Positions 54,234 through 62,035 of a stretch of 64,000 nucleotides of DNA are shown here, piece by piece; position 1 is the first letter of the stretch; each line of letters begins with the position of its first letter. The DNA comes from an uncultured Flavobacteriaceae bacterium (lineage in GTDB: Bacteria > Bacteroidota > Bacteroidia > Flavobacteriales > Flavobacteriaceae). The translations under genes and the position numbers were made by a program. The notes below the pieces were generated by a model, which saw nothing but the letters and a program-made list of their open reading frames with translations, had not been told where the DNA came from and did not search any database. The stretch covers positions 62,001 to 126,000 of the forward strand of contig CAKZOO010000113.1 in the NCBI GenBank assembly GCA_937136455.1, written 5' to 3'.

Positions 54234-55712
54234 TTAAGGTGTACAGTTACACAAAAGCACCTTGGTTCCAACAGCAATATTGGACCCCAAATGTGCATTC
54301 CACTTCTTTAAATCCTCAAAACTTATACCATTAAATTTCTTCGAGATACTCCAGAGCGAATCTCCTGAGCGAACCGTATAGTATTTTTGATTCGAACTAC
54401 TTGTTGTGGATGAGGTCGTCTTTGGAAATTTTCTCGGATAAATAAGCAGCCGTTGACCAACTTTAATGGTGTTGGAACTCAAGTTGTTCCAGCGCTTAAT
54501 TTGACTGACGTAAACCCCGTATTTTTCAGCAATTTTTCCTAAGAAATCACCACTTTGAACACGATATCTCAGAGGTGCTTCAGCCTCTACGAGCATGGGA
54601 CTTTTGGGCTTGTTCGCTTCAAACTCAGCTGCGATTACGGAATAGATACTATCTTCGTTGGCAACAAATCGACCAAGAGCCTCGAGGGGCAATCGAAGAC
54701 TAAAGTCAGAGCCTTTTACATAAGGAACGATGTCGAGTTTATAAGATGGGTTGAGTTGTTTGATTTTTTCGATATCGACTTTTGCCAATCTCGAAACCTG
54801 TTCAAAATTAATCCAGTTCTTAACGTGAATGGTGTCTGTTGCATAAAGCGGTGTGTCAATGGCTCTATTTTGAAATCCGAGTTCCTCAGCGTATTCAAAG
54901 ATAAACATGCTGGCCATAAAAGCAGGAACATATCCTGCCGTTTCACGTGGTAAATAAGGTCGAATGGCCCAAAAATCTTTCTTTCCACCTGATCTTCGAA
55001 TCGCTTTATTGACGTTTCCAGGGCCCGAATTATAGGCTGCTAAAGCCAGGTTCCAATCGCCAAAAATTTTATAGAGTTGTTTGAGATAGGCCACAGCTGC
55101 TTTTGTGGATTTTACAGGATCTTGACGATCGTCCACATAGTTTGAAACAGAAAGCTGGTGCATCTTGCCTGTGGCATACATAAACTGCCAAAGTCCAGTG
55201 GCTCCAACTCTTGATTTAGCTTGTGGGTTCAATGCTGATTCAACAATAGCCAAATACTTAATTTCAAGAGGTAATCCAGCGGCGTCTAATTCTTGTTCAA
55301 AGAGTGGAAAATAGTATTTTGAACGGTCTAAAACACGCTGCATCAATTCTCTTTTATCGGTCAAAAAGGTTCGAATTACAGATTCCAATGATGGGTGATA
55401 GGCCACATTAAAAATCGTCTTTTGATCTAATAGATCCAAACGACTCATAATGCTATCTTTCTTGAAGTCACTGTGGTCTACAGGGGCTAAGTCAGAGGCG
55501 ATTTCTCCAAGGGGAATCATCTCTGCTATAGAGGCAAGCCAAAGACTGTCTGTTTGTGCAGTCGCTAATAGATCCTGAAAATATCGAGGAGATTCTTTCT
55601 TGCTTTTTAAACTGTCTTTGGGCTTTTGCTCTAATGAAACAGCTGTTCCCTCTTGAGCTCTGACCCCCAAGAATACAAGAATGAAAAACCCAAAGACCGT
55701 TATTTTTTTCAT
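54234..55712 (-). CDS. MltD-like lytic transglycosylase with two LysM domains
   Basis: A 492-residue periplasmic enzyme that cleaves the glycan strands of peptidoglycan. Signal peptide 1-19. The SLT domain (about 130-280) has the catalytic glutamate E158 (AIVESALNPQA) and AAYNSGPGNVNKAI. Two LysM domains follow (about 382-427 and 443-488) that bind the wall. This layout is that of MltD. It lies between pgk and DUF4837 with gaps of 4 and 3 bases. Confidence 0.95.
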   Translation of the reverse strand: MKKITVFGFFILVFLGVRAQEGTAVSLEQKPKDSLKSKKESPRYFQDLLATAQTDSLWLASIAEMIPLGEIASDLAPVDHSDFKKDSIMSRLDLLDQKTIFNVAYHPSLESVIRTFLTDKRELMQRVLDRSKYYFPLFEQELDAAGLPLEIKYLAIVESALNPQAKSRVGATGLWQFMYATGKMHQLSVSNYVDDRQDPVKSTKAAVAYLKQLYKIFGDWNLALAAYNSGPGNVNKAIRRSGGKKDFWAIRPYLPRETAGYVPAFMASMFIFEYAEELGFQNRAIDTPLYATDTIHVKNWINFEQVSRLAKVDIEKIKQLNPSYKLDIVPYVKGSDFSLRLPLEALGRFVANEDSIYSVIAAEFEANKPKSPMLVEAEAPLRYRVQSGDFLGKIAEKYGVYVSQIKRWNNLSSNTIKVGQRLLIYPRKFPKTTSSTTSSSNQKYYTVRSGDSLWSISKKFNGISFEDLKKWNAHLGSNIAVGTKVLLCNCTP

Positions 55713-55716
55713 CTGA

Positions 55717-56913
55717 TTATGCCATTTCGTAGATCGCAGCGATTCCAGGAAGTGTTCTTCCCTCTAAGGATTCTAACATCGCTCCACCTCCAGTAGACAC
55801 ATAACTCACTTTGTGCTCAAATCCAAATTGTTTTACTGCGGCTACTGAATCGCCACCTCCAACAAGTGAAAAGGCTCCAGCTTTAGTCGCATCAGCTATA
55901 GAATTTCCGATATTGATAGTTCCTTTTGAGAAGGAATCCATTTCAAAAACTCCTACAGGTCCATTCCATAAGATGGTCTTAGAAGCCAATAAAACTTCTC
56001 TTGAGTGCTTTTGAGTTTCAGGTCCAGAATCCAATCCTTCCCATCCCTCTTCAATGGCGTTACTTGGGAATACTCTAGTATTAGCGTCATTGCTAAAATC
56101 ATCACCCGCTACTACGTCTACAGGCAAGTGAATTTGAACACCTTTGGCCTTCGCTTGTTTTAAAATCTCCAGTGCCAATTCCATTTTATCATCCTCACAA
56201 ATAGAGTTTCCAATGGATCCTCCTTGTGCCTTAATAAAGGTATAAGCCATACCTCCACCAATAATCATATGATCAACCTTGTCTAAAATATTTTCAATAA
56301 TGGTGATTTTTGAAGAGACTTTAGAACCACCAAGAATGGCTGTAATTGGCTTTTCTCCTGTTCTCATCACCTTTTCAATCGCGTCAATTTCCTTTGCCAA
56401 CAGACTTCCAAAACAACAGTTTCCCTTAAAGAATTGTGCGACTACAGTAGTTGAAGCATGAGCTCTATGAGCAGTACCAAAGGCGTCGTTGATATAAAAA
56501 TCCGCTAATTCTGAAAGTTCCTTTGCAAAAGCTTCATCTCCAGCTGTTTCTTCTTTGTGAAATCTCAAGTTTTCTAACAATAAAATTCCTCCTGCAGCTA
56601 GTGATTCAACAGCTTCTTTAGCTGAAGCTCCTACACATTCTTCTGAAAAAGCAACCTCCTGACCAAGAACAGATTCTACTTCAGATAAAATATGTTTAAG
56701 AGAAAAGTCGGGGTTGCGTTCACCGTCTGGTCTTCCTAAATGGCTCATCAACACAGCTTTTCCTCCTCCCTTAACAACAGCGTCAATAGTTGGTTTTGCT
56801 GCGGTAATTCTATTGTTATCGGTAACTTGTTTCTCCTCGTTTAAAGGCACATTGAAGTCAACACGAATCAGTACGGTCTTATTGCTAAAATCAATTTCAG
56901 ATATGCTTTTCAT
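55717..56913 (-). CDS. pgk: Phosphoglycerate kinase
   Basis: Glycolytic enzyme that makes ATP from 1,3-bisphosphoglycerate, 398 residues. The N-terminal VLIRVDFNVPL motif, SHLGRP near 60 and the C-terminal GGGDSVAAVKQ nucleotide motif are present. I chose ATG 56913 (MKSISEIDFSNKT); the longer open frame to 56964 covers the promoter. It is the first gene of a set with mltD and DUF4837. Confidence 0.98.
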   Translation of the reverse strand: MKSISEIDFSNKTVLIRVDFNVPLNEEKQVTDNNRITAAKPTIDAVVKGGGKAVLMSHLGRPDGERNPDFSLKHILSEVESVLGQEVAFSEECVGASAKEAVESLAAGGILLLENLRFHKEETAGDEAFAKELSELADFYINDAFGTAHRAHASTTVVAQFFKGNCCFGSLLAKEIDAIEKVMRTGEKPITAILGGSKVSSKITIIENILDKVDHMIIGGGMAYTFIKAQGGSIGNSICEDDKMELALEILKQAKAKGVQIHLPVDVVAGDDFSNDANTRVFPSNAIEEGWEGLDSGPETQKHSREVLLASKTILWNGPVGVFEMDSFSKGTINIGNSIADATKAGAFSLVGGGDSVAAVKQFGFEHKVSYVSTGGGAMLESLEGRTLPGIAAIYEMA

Positions 56914-56935
56914 AATAGTTATAATTTTTGAATTA

Positions 56936-56964
56936 CAAATGTACTTAATTCTACCTAAAACCAA
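56936..56964 (-). promoter_or_regulatory. pgk promoter
   Basis: On the minus strand TTG (56964-56962) and TACATTTG (56943-56936) are 18 bases apart. The start of transcription would be about 16 bases before the pgk ATG. A small palindrome (56962-56975) overlaps the -33 box. Confidence 0.55.
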
Positions 56965-56997
56965 TAGTTCTATTGATAATTCTAAAAGCTGCTTTTA
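56962..56997. repeat. Two small palindromes in the pgk/holB divergent region
   Basis: CAATAG TT CTATTG (56962-56975) and TAAAAGC T GCTTTTA (56983-56997) lie side by side between two divergent genes. The first overlaps the -33 box of pgk. They could be operator sites; there is no direct evidence. Confidence 0.4.
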
Positions 56998-57049
56998 ATT
57001 ATTTACCGAACTGTAGAAGCTGATTAAACGGTCTTTGTTATATTAGCAC

Positions 57050-58201
57050 ATGCAATTTGAAGAGCTCATTGGAAATACACTTATAGCAGAGCAACTAAAA
57101 GCTTCGATCGCCAAGTCAAGAGTGGCTCACGCACACCTTTTCATTGGAGAAGAGGGTAGTGGCGCCCTTGGAATGGCTCTAGCTTTTGCTACAGAGCTCG
57201 TGTCTAGTAAGCATCAAGACCCACAACAAAGAGAATCCTGTCTGATCAAGTGTTCTCATTTTAATCATCCCGATATTCACTTCGCATATCCAGTGGTTCC
57301 AACTACTGAATTTAAAAAACCGGTAAGCGATCACTTTATCGAACAGTGGAGAAACTTCTTAATCGATCAACCCTACGGCAATCTTTTCGACTGGTATCAA
57401 GCTTTAGGTGTAGAAAACAAGCAGGGTAGAATAGGGGTTAACGAGGCTTCTGAAATAGTAAAAAAAACCTCCCTTAAAGCCTACGAAGGAGGTTATAAGG
57501 TATTGATTATTTGGAGGGCAGATACGATGAATACAGAGACGGCTAATAAATTGCTCAAACTTTTGGAAGAACCTCCAAAAGACACCGTTTTTATTTTGGT
57601 TGCCGATGCTGTTGAAAACATTTTGCCAACGATTCGTTCTCGATGTCAAATGAGTTTTTTCAAACGAATTTCAGAGTCTGAAATCGAACTAGCTCTTATC
57701 GATAAAGGGGTTTCCTTTGACAAGGCAAAAGAACTCGCTCATAGGGCTCATGGAGATCTTAATAAAGCTTTTGATCTTATACACAATAGCTCTGAAGACC
57801 AAGTCTTTGCTAGATGGTTTGTCCATTGGGTTCGAACAGCATTTAAGGCAAAAGGCAATAAAGCTGCTGTACACGATTTGTTGATGTGGGCTACAGAAGT
57901 TTCCAAAACGGGTAGAGAAACCCAAAAGAATTTTTTGAACTACGCCCTTCGAATGATGCGTCAAGCACTAATGGCGAATTACGGTATCGACAAATTGTGC
58001 TTTATGAAGGTAGAGGTTGACGGTTTTGACTTCGACAAATTCGCTGTGTATGTTCATGAAAACAATATTGAATTAATTGTCGAGGCGCTTGAAAGGGCCA
58101 TGTATCACATCGAAAGAAATGGAAATTCTAAGATCATTCTAACTGATATGGCACTAGAACTCACAAGATATATACACAAAAAACCAAATGGTATAAAATG
58201 A
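57050..58201 (+). CDS. holB: DNA polymerase III delta' subunit
   Basis: A clamp-loader subunit of the replicative polymerase, 383 residues. The AAA+ fold is visible but the P-loop is degenerate (GEEGSGAL where active subunits have GxxGxGKT), which fits delta', a non-ATPase. The LLKLLEEPPKDTVFIL motif near 165-180 and IRSRCQ near 197 are typical. The last bases overlap the next gene (ATGA). Confidence 0.93.
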   Translation: MQFEELIGNTLIAEQLKASIAKSRVAHAHLFIGEEGSGALGMALAFATELVSSKHQDPQQRESCLIKCSHFNHPDIHFAYPVVPTTEFKKPVSDHFIEQWRNFLIDQPYGNLFDWYQALGVENKQGRIGVNEASEIVKKTSLKAYEGGYKVLIIWRADTMNTETANKLLKLLEEPPKDTVFILVADAVENILPTIRSRCQMSFFKRISESEIELALIDKGVSFDKAKELAHRAHGDLNKAFDLIHNSSEDQVFARWFVHWVRTAFKAKGNKAAVHDLLMWATEVSKTGRETQKNFLNYALRMMRQALMANYGIDKLCFMKVEVDGFDFDKFAVYVHENNIELIVEALERAMYHIERNGNSKIILTDMALELTRYIHKKPNGIK

Positions 58202-58593
58202 GTAGCCCATTAGCTGTAGGACTTTTATCTTTGAGCTTAATCATCACCTTCGTCTTTAGTTTAGGTGAAAAATTAATAGATATTACTTCTTATCAGAACT
58301 GGTTAAAAGAACATTTTAAAAACACTTTTGTTCTTCCTTACATCTCTATTCTATTCTATTTAGTAATCACCCTGGAATTGATTAGCAGTGTTTTATTGAT
58401 CAATGGACTGTATGAATTAATTAGATTCGAGAATTTTCATGTGCTCTATCAAGGAAGTATTGCTTCATTTTTCACTTTACTTATTTTACTCATCGGTCAA
58501 CGAATCGCAAAAGATTATCAGTCCTCTGCAAATTTGATGATCTATATTTTTGTTTCCATAGCAAGCATCTATCTGTCAGAAATGGCTCTTTAA
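58198..58593 (+). CDS. DoxX-like small membrane protein
   Basis: A 131-residue protein with four membrane helices (about 7-22, 43-65, 79-101, 107-126). The layout with a GEKLIDITSYQNW motif near the first loop resembles DoxX-like proteins, but the match is weak. It overlaps holB by 4 bases, so translation is coupled. Function unknown. Confidence 0.65.
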   Translation: MSSPLAVGLLSLSLIITFVFSLGEKLIDITSYQNWLKEHFKNTFVLPYISILFYLVITLELISSVLLINGLYELIRFENFHVLYQGSIASFFTLLILLIGQRIAKDYQSSANLMIYIFVSIASIYLSEMAL

Positions 58594-58653
58594 ACCACTA
58601 TAAACATTTCTTATAACGCAACACACATTTAATAAGCAGCTCTTATTGAAATA

Positions 58654-58669
58654 GGCTTCAAATAAAGCC
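58654..58669 (+). terminator. Weak hairpin after the DoxX-like gene
   Basis: GGCTT / AAGCC arms with a 6-base loop in the 144-base gap before the convergent methyltransferase. A second small hairpin, AATAAG / CTTATT, is at 58631-58647. Neither has a proper T run. Both are weak candidates for ending transcription. Confidence 0.3.
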
Positions 58670-58737
58670 CTCTAAGCGACTTTTAAAAAATTGGACAGTG
58701 AATCCTTGTAAAGAAAAAATTAAAATAACTGTAGTCT

Positions 58738-59580
58738 TTATTTCGCGTTTTTAGGCTTTTGAAGCAGGTAAAGATGGGAAGAATGCTCTTTTTTAAAGAA
58801 CCCAATACAATTGGAAAGAAATCCAATTAAGATTCCCTTGATAAATGGAATTTTTGAACCTTTATTTTTTTCTGATAAATAGCTCACATAAAAAGAATCA
58901 AAAAGCATGGGTTTGATCTTTCGAACTTTTAAGTTGAATTCTTGGGAAAGAACATGAATCGATTCTTTTGAAAAATGATAAGCGTGTCTAGGAACATCGT
59001 AAGCCGCCCAAAAAGAATTGTAATAAGATGCGTCCCAAGAATTGTAATTAGGCAATGCTAAAATCAAATAGCCCTCTTCTTCTAAAAGAGCAGTTAATTG
59101 TTTTAGGACTTCTCGGTAATTGGGAATATGTTCTAAAACGTGCCAGAGGCTAATCGCTGAAAAATTTTGATCGCCTAGTTCTTTTAATGATGAATAGAGT
59201 TTAACATTAAAATACTCCGCCTGTTTACGAGCATAAGAACTCGGTTCAACTCCAAAAGCATTCCAGTTTTGTTCTTTTAATTTAGAAACTAAAAAACCAT
59301 TTCCTGCTCCGTAATCTAAAACTGCAGCAGAAGGTTTTACAAGTTTACGAAACAATTTAATTTTTCGAGAGCCTGTATAATTTTTGACAATTTGATAAAC
59401 AGAACTCACCAATCCTTTTGAATCATTTTGATGAGAAATATAGTCTTCTTCAGGGTAATATTTTTCGATATCAGAAGGAAGGGGCGTAGTCTTTAAAAGT
59501 TTGTAATGAGCGTCGTATTCCAAGTTGAAGTCTTCAAAACTACAACTAAAATCTTTTATTTTTTTTGGGAATCTGCTCAT
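58738..59580 (-). CDS. Class I SAM-dependent methyltransferase
   Basis: A 280-residue methyltransferase. The SAM-binding glycine motif is LDYGAGNGFLVSKL near 88-101, followed by the acidic residue in FGVEPSS and the WHVLEHI motif near 146-152, typical of the Methyltransf_23 group. The substrate cannot be told. ATG 59580 is chosen; a longer form to 59601 is possible and would begin just next to the parS-like site. It is downstream of mnmG with a 46-base gap. Confidence 0.88.
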   Translation of the reverse strand: MSRFPKKIKDFSCSFEDFNLEYDAHYKLLKTTPLPSDIEKYYPEEDYISHQNDSKGLVSSVYQIVKNYTGSRKIKLFRKLVKPSAAVLDYGAGNGFLVSKLKEQNWNAFGVEPSSYARKQAEYFNVKLYSSLKELGDQNFSAISLWHVLEHIPNYREVLKQLTALLEEEGYLILALPNYNSWDASYYNSFWAAYDVPRHAYHFSKESIHVLSQEFNLKVRKIKPMLFDSFYVSYLSEKNKGSKIPFIKGILIGFLSNCIGFFKKEHSSHLYLLQKPKNAK

Positions 59581-59603
59581 AACTCGAATATAAAAAAACA
59601 ATA

Positions 59604-59619
59604 TGTTCCACGTGGAACA
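59604..59619. promoter_or_regulatory. parS-like ParB-binding site 1
   Basis: TGTTCCACGTGGAACA is a perfect 16-bp palindrome, differing from the common parS TGTTTCACGTGAAACA at two symmetrical positions. It lies between the methyltransferase start and the mnmG stop. The same sequence recurs at 61503-61518. Confidence 0.85.
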
Positions 59620-59626
59620 ATTTGAT

Positions 59627-61495
59627 TTATCTTCCTAAAGCTACTAATAAAACACTAATATCCGATGGAGATACTCCGCTGATTCGAGAGGCCTGGGCTA
59701 TACTAACTGGCTGAATTGATTGTAGCTTTTCGCGAGCTTCAAATGATAGTGATTTAAGTTTTGAATAGTCGAATTGATCTGGAATTTTTACGTATTCTAA
59801 ACGGTGTAGTTTGTCTGCATTGTTCTTTTCTTTTTCAATATACCCCGCATACTTAACTTGAATTTCAGCTTGCTCTAAAACCTCTTCATCTAGATGATTT
59901 TCTTCAATATAAGAAGCTACTACTTCTAAGTTTCTAAGGTGATCTAAGCTTACTTTTGGTCGAGAAAACACTTTAAACAATTTTCCTCCTTGCTTAACTG
60001 AAGCAGATCCTACTTCCTCTAGAATAGGATTAATTTGATCAGGAGTAACAGAAGTCTCTTTAAAGAATTCTACAAAATCATGTGATTCCTTCATCTTTTG
60101 CTCCATACGGATCATGCGATCTTGTTTTGCAATACCTAATTTATAGGCACGAGCTGTAAGTCTAAAATCGGCATTGTCTTGTCGTAGTAAGGTTCTGTAT
60201 TCTGCTCTGGAAGTAAACATTCGATAAGGCTCTTCAGTACCCTTTGTAATTAAATCATCAATTAAAACCCCGATATAAGCTTCGTCTCTTTGAAGTACAA
60301 AAGCTTGCTGTTCGTTGATTTTTAAATGAGCATTTATTCCCGCCATGAGTCCTTGAGCAGCTGCTTCTTCATAACCAGTGGTGCCGTTAATTTGTCCTGC
60401 AAAAAACAAATTGGAAATTAATTTTGTTTCTAAACTATGTTTGAGCTGTGTAGGAGGGAAGTAGTCGTATTCAATGGCATAACCAGGTCTAAAAAACTTT
60501 ACTTTTTCAAACCCTTTTACAGAACGCAACGCTTTAAATTGAACGTCTTCTGGAAGTGAAGTTGAAAATCCATTGACATAGACTTCAACAGTATTCCAAC
60601 CTTCAGGCTCCACAAAGAGTTGATGAGAATCCTTATCTGCAAAACGATTGATCTTATCTTCAATAGAAGGACAATAACGAGGACCCAAGGATTTAATTCT
60701 TCCATTAAACATAGGGGAGCGATCAAAACCTTCTTTTAGAAGATTGTGTACTTCTAGAGAAGTGTGTGTCATATAACAATCCAATTGACGTTCTAAGGGT
60801 TTGGTGTTTGTATATGAAAATTTAGCAGGATGTACATCTCCTGGTTGAGGAATCATTACATCATAATTTAAAGATCTTCCATCGACTCTAGGTGGAGTAC
60901 CTGTTTTCATTCTTCCAGAATCAAAACCTAAATCAACTAATTGTTCTGTAATTCCTGTAGCGGCTTTTTCTCCAGCGCGACCTCCTCCGAATTGCTTTTC
61001 GCCAATGTGAATCAAACCATTTAAAAAAGTTCCATTGGTTAAAATAACAGCGTCAGCTTCAATAGAAATTCCAAGAGAGGTTTTGACGCCACATACTTTA
61101 GAATCTCTAATGATTAATTCATTGACCATATCTTGATAAAAATCGACGTTTGGAGTTTGTTCCAACATCAATCGCCAGTGCTCTGCAAAGAGCATACGAT
61201 CATTTTGAGTTCTTGGACTCCACATAGCAGGGCCCTTAGATTTATTGAGCATCTTAAACTGAATAGCAGAAGTGTCGGATACGATTCCACTATAACCACC
61301 AAGAGCATCAATTTCTCTAACAATTTGTCCTTTAGCAATTCCACCCATAGCAGGATTGCAAGACATTTGAGCGATATTCTGCAATTGCATAGTCACCAAT
61401 AGAGTAGAAGAACCCATATTAGCTGCTGCAGCTGCAGCTTCTGCTCCGGCATGTCCACCGCCAACAACTATAACATCGTACTTTTTATCAAACAT
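59627..61495 (-). CDS. mnmG: tRNA uridine-5-carboxymethylaminomethyl modification enzyme MnmG
   Basis: With MnmE it makes cmnm5U at the wobble position of certain tRNAs, using FAD and folate. It has 622 residues, full length. The FAD motif VVGGGHAGAEAAAAAANMG is near 10-28, the second motif SKGPAMWSPRTQNDR near 88-102 and the GTTGYEEAAAQGLMAG signature near 368-383. Also named gidA, it lies near the origin in many bacteria. Two parS-like sites flank it. Confidence 0.98.
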   Translation of the reverse strand: MFDKKYDVIVVGGGHAGAEAAAAAANMGSSTLLVTMQLQNIAQMSCNPAMGGIAKGQIVREIDALGGYSGIVSDTSAIQFKMLNKSKGPAMWSPRTQNDRMLFAEHWRLMLEQTPNVDFYQDMVNELIIRDSKVCGVKTSLGISIEADAVILTNGTFLNGLIHIGEKQFGGGRAGEKAATGITEQLVDLGFDSGRMKTGTPPRVDGRSLNYDVMIPQPGDVHPAKFSYTNTKPLERQLDCYMTHTSLEVHNLLKEGFDRSPMFNGRIKSLGPRYCPSIEDKINRFADKDSHQLFVEPEGWNTVEVYVNGFSTSLPEDVQFKALRSVKGFEKVKFFRPGYAIEYDYFPPTQLKHSLETKLISNLFFAGQINGTTGYEEAAAQGLMAGINAHLKINEQQAFVLQRDEAYIGVLIDDLITKGTEEPYRMFTSRAEYRTLLRQDNADFRLTARAYKLGIAKQDRMIRMEQKMKESHDFVEFFKETSVTPDQINPILEEVGSASVKQGGKLFKVFSRPKVSLDHLRNLEVVASYIEENHLDEEVLEQAEIQVKYAGYIEKEKNNADKLHRLEYVKIPDQFDYSKLKSLSFEAREKLQSIQPVSIAQASRISGVSPSDISVLLVALGR

Positions 61496-61498
61496 AAT

Positions 61499-61918
61499 TT
61501 AGTGTTCCACGTGGAACATTTTAAGTTTTTCATCTTCTTTTTGAGTCATCAACTCTTGTTCCTCATCTGTCTTATCGTTGTAATTCATTAGATGAAGCAA
61601 GCCGTGTACCATGACTCTTCGCAGCTCATTTTCAAAAGAAACATTAAAATCTACTGCGTTTTCCTTAACGCGATCGACAGATATAAAGATGTCTCCTGAA
61701 ATAAGTTCCTTTTCAACATAATTGAAGGTAATTATATCGGTTAATGTATTGTGATTCAAATACTTAACATTCATATCATAAAGCTCATCGTCTGAAACAA
61801 AAACATAATTTAAATCAGCAATATCAAAATTCTCTGATTCAGCTACATTTTGTAACCACAGGCTAATTTCATTTGCTTGTGTTAAATCAAAATCTGTTTT
61901 GTAAGAAAATTCGATCAC
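61499..61918 (-). CDS. ybeY: YbeY endoribonuclease / rRNA maturation factor
   Basis: Helps mature 16S rRNA 3' ends and in ribosome quality control. It has 139 residues, start GTG at 61918. The metal motif is H105-G-L-L-H109 but the third position, usually His, is D115 (MNYNDKT), as in some Bacteroidetes. Its last six residues, MFHVEH, come from the parS-like site, so the protein's C-terminus and a DNA site share bases. It lies 3 bases before mnmG. Confidence 0.94.
   Translation of the reverse strand: MIEFSYKTDFDLTQANEISLWLQNVAESENFDIADLNYVFVSDDELYDMNVKYLNHNTLTDIITFNYVEKELISGDIFISVDRVKENAVDFNVSFENELRRVMVHGLLHLMNYNDKTDEEQELMTQKEDEKLKMFHVEH
61503..61518. promoter_or_regulatory. parS-like ParB-binding site 2
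   Basis: TGTTCCACGTGGAACA, identical to site 1 at 59604. It lies inside the last codons of ybeY (FHVEH) and 7 bases upstream of the mnmG start. The 1.9-kb spacing puts the two sites on either side of mnmG. Confidence 0.85.
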
Positions 61919-61938
61919 CTTTAAGTGTATTAGGAATG

Positions 61939-61946
61939 CAAAGATA
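61939..61946 (-). promoter_or_regulatory. ybeY promoter -7 element
   Basis: The minus strand reads TATCTTTG, a full TAnnTTTG match, 20 bases before the GTG start. No clear -33 box. Confidence 0.45.
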
Positions 61947-62010
61947 CAAAATTACAGTTGCTGAAATACTTCTTAAGTGTCCATAGGTGTACATAGTAAA
62001 CAATAGTAAT

Positions 62011-62018
62011 TATATTTG
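62011..62018 (+). promoter_or_regulatory. gltX promoter -7 element
   Basis: TATATTTG matches TAnnTTTG, 17 bases before the gltX ATG. No clear -33 TTTG at 19-base spacing. Confidence 0.45.
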
Positions 62019-62035
62019 CAGAGTAAAATTATAAG

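Noticed and set aside
54555..54953. 132-residue open frame opposite the mltD-like gene
   Set aside because: Antisense shadow of the SLT/LysM linker region with no start context or family match.
54935..54955. TTTCACGTGG in the mltD-like gene as a parS site
   Set aside because: The left half fits but the right half matches at only two of five flank positions.
58594..58737. A gene in the 144-base gap before the methyltransferase
   Set aside because: Stops in all frames and only weak hairpins are visible.
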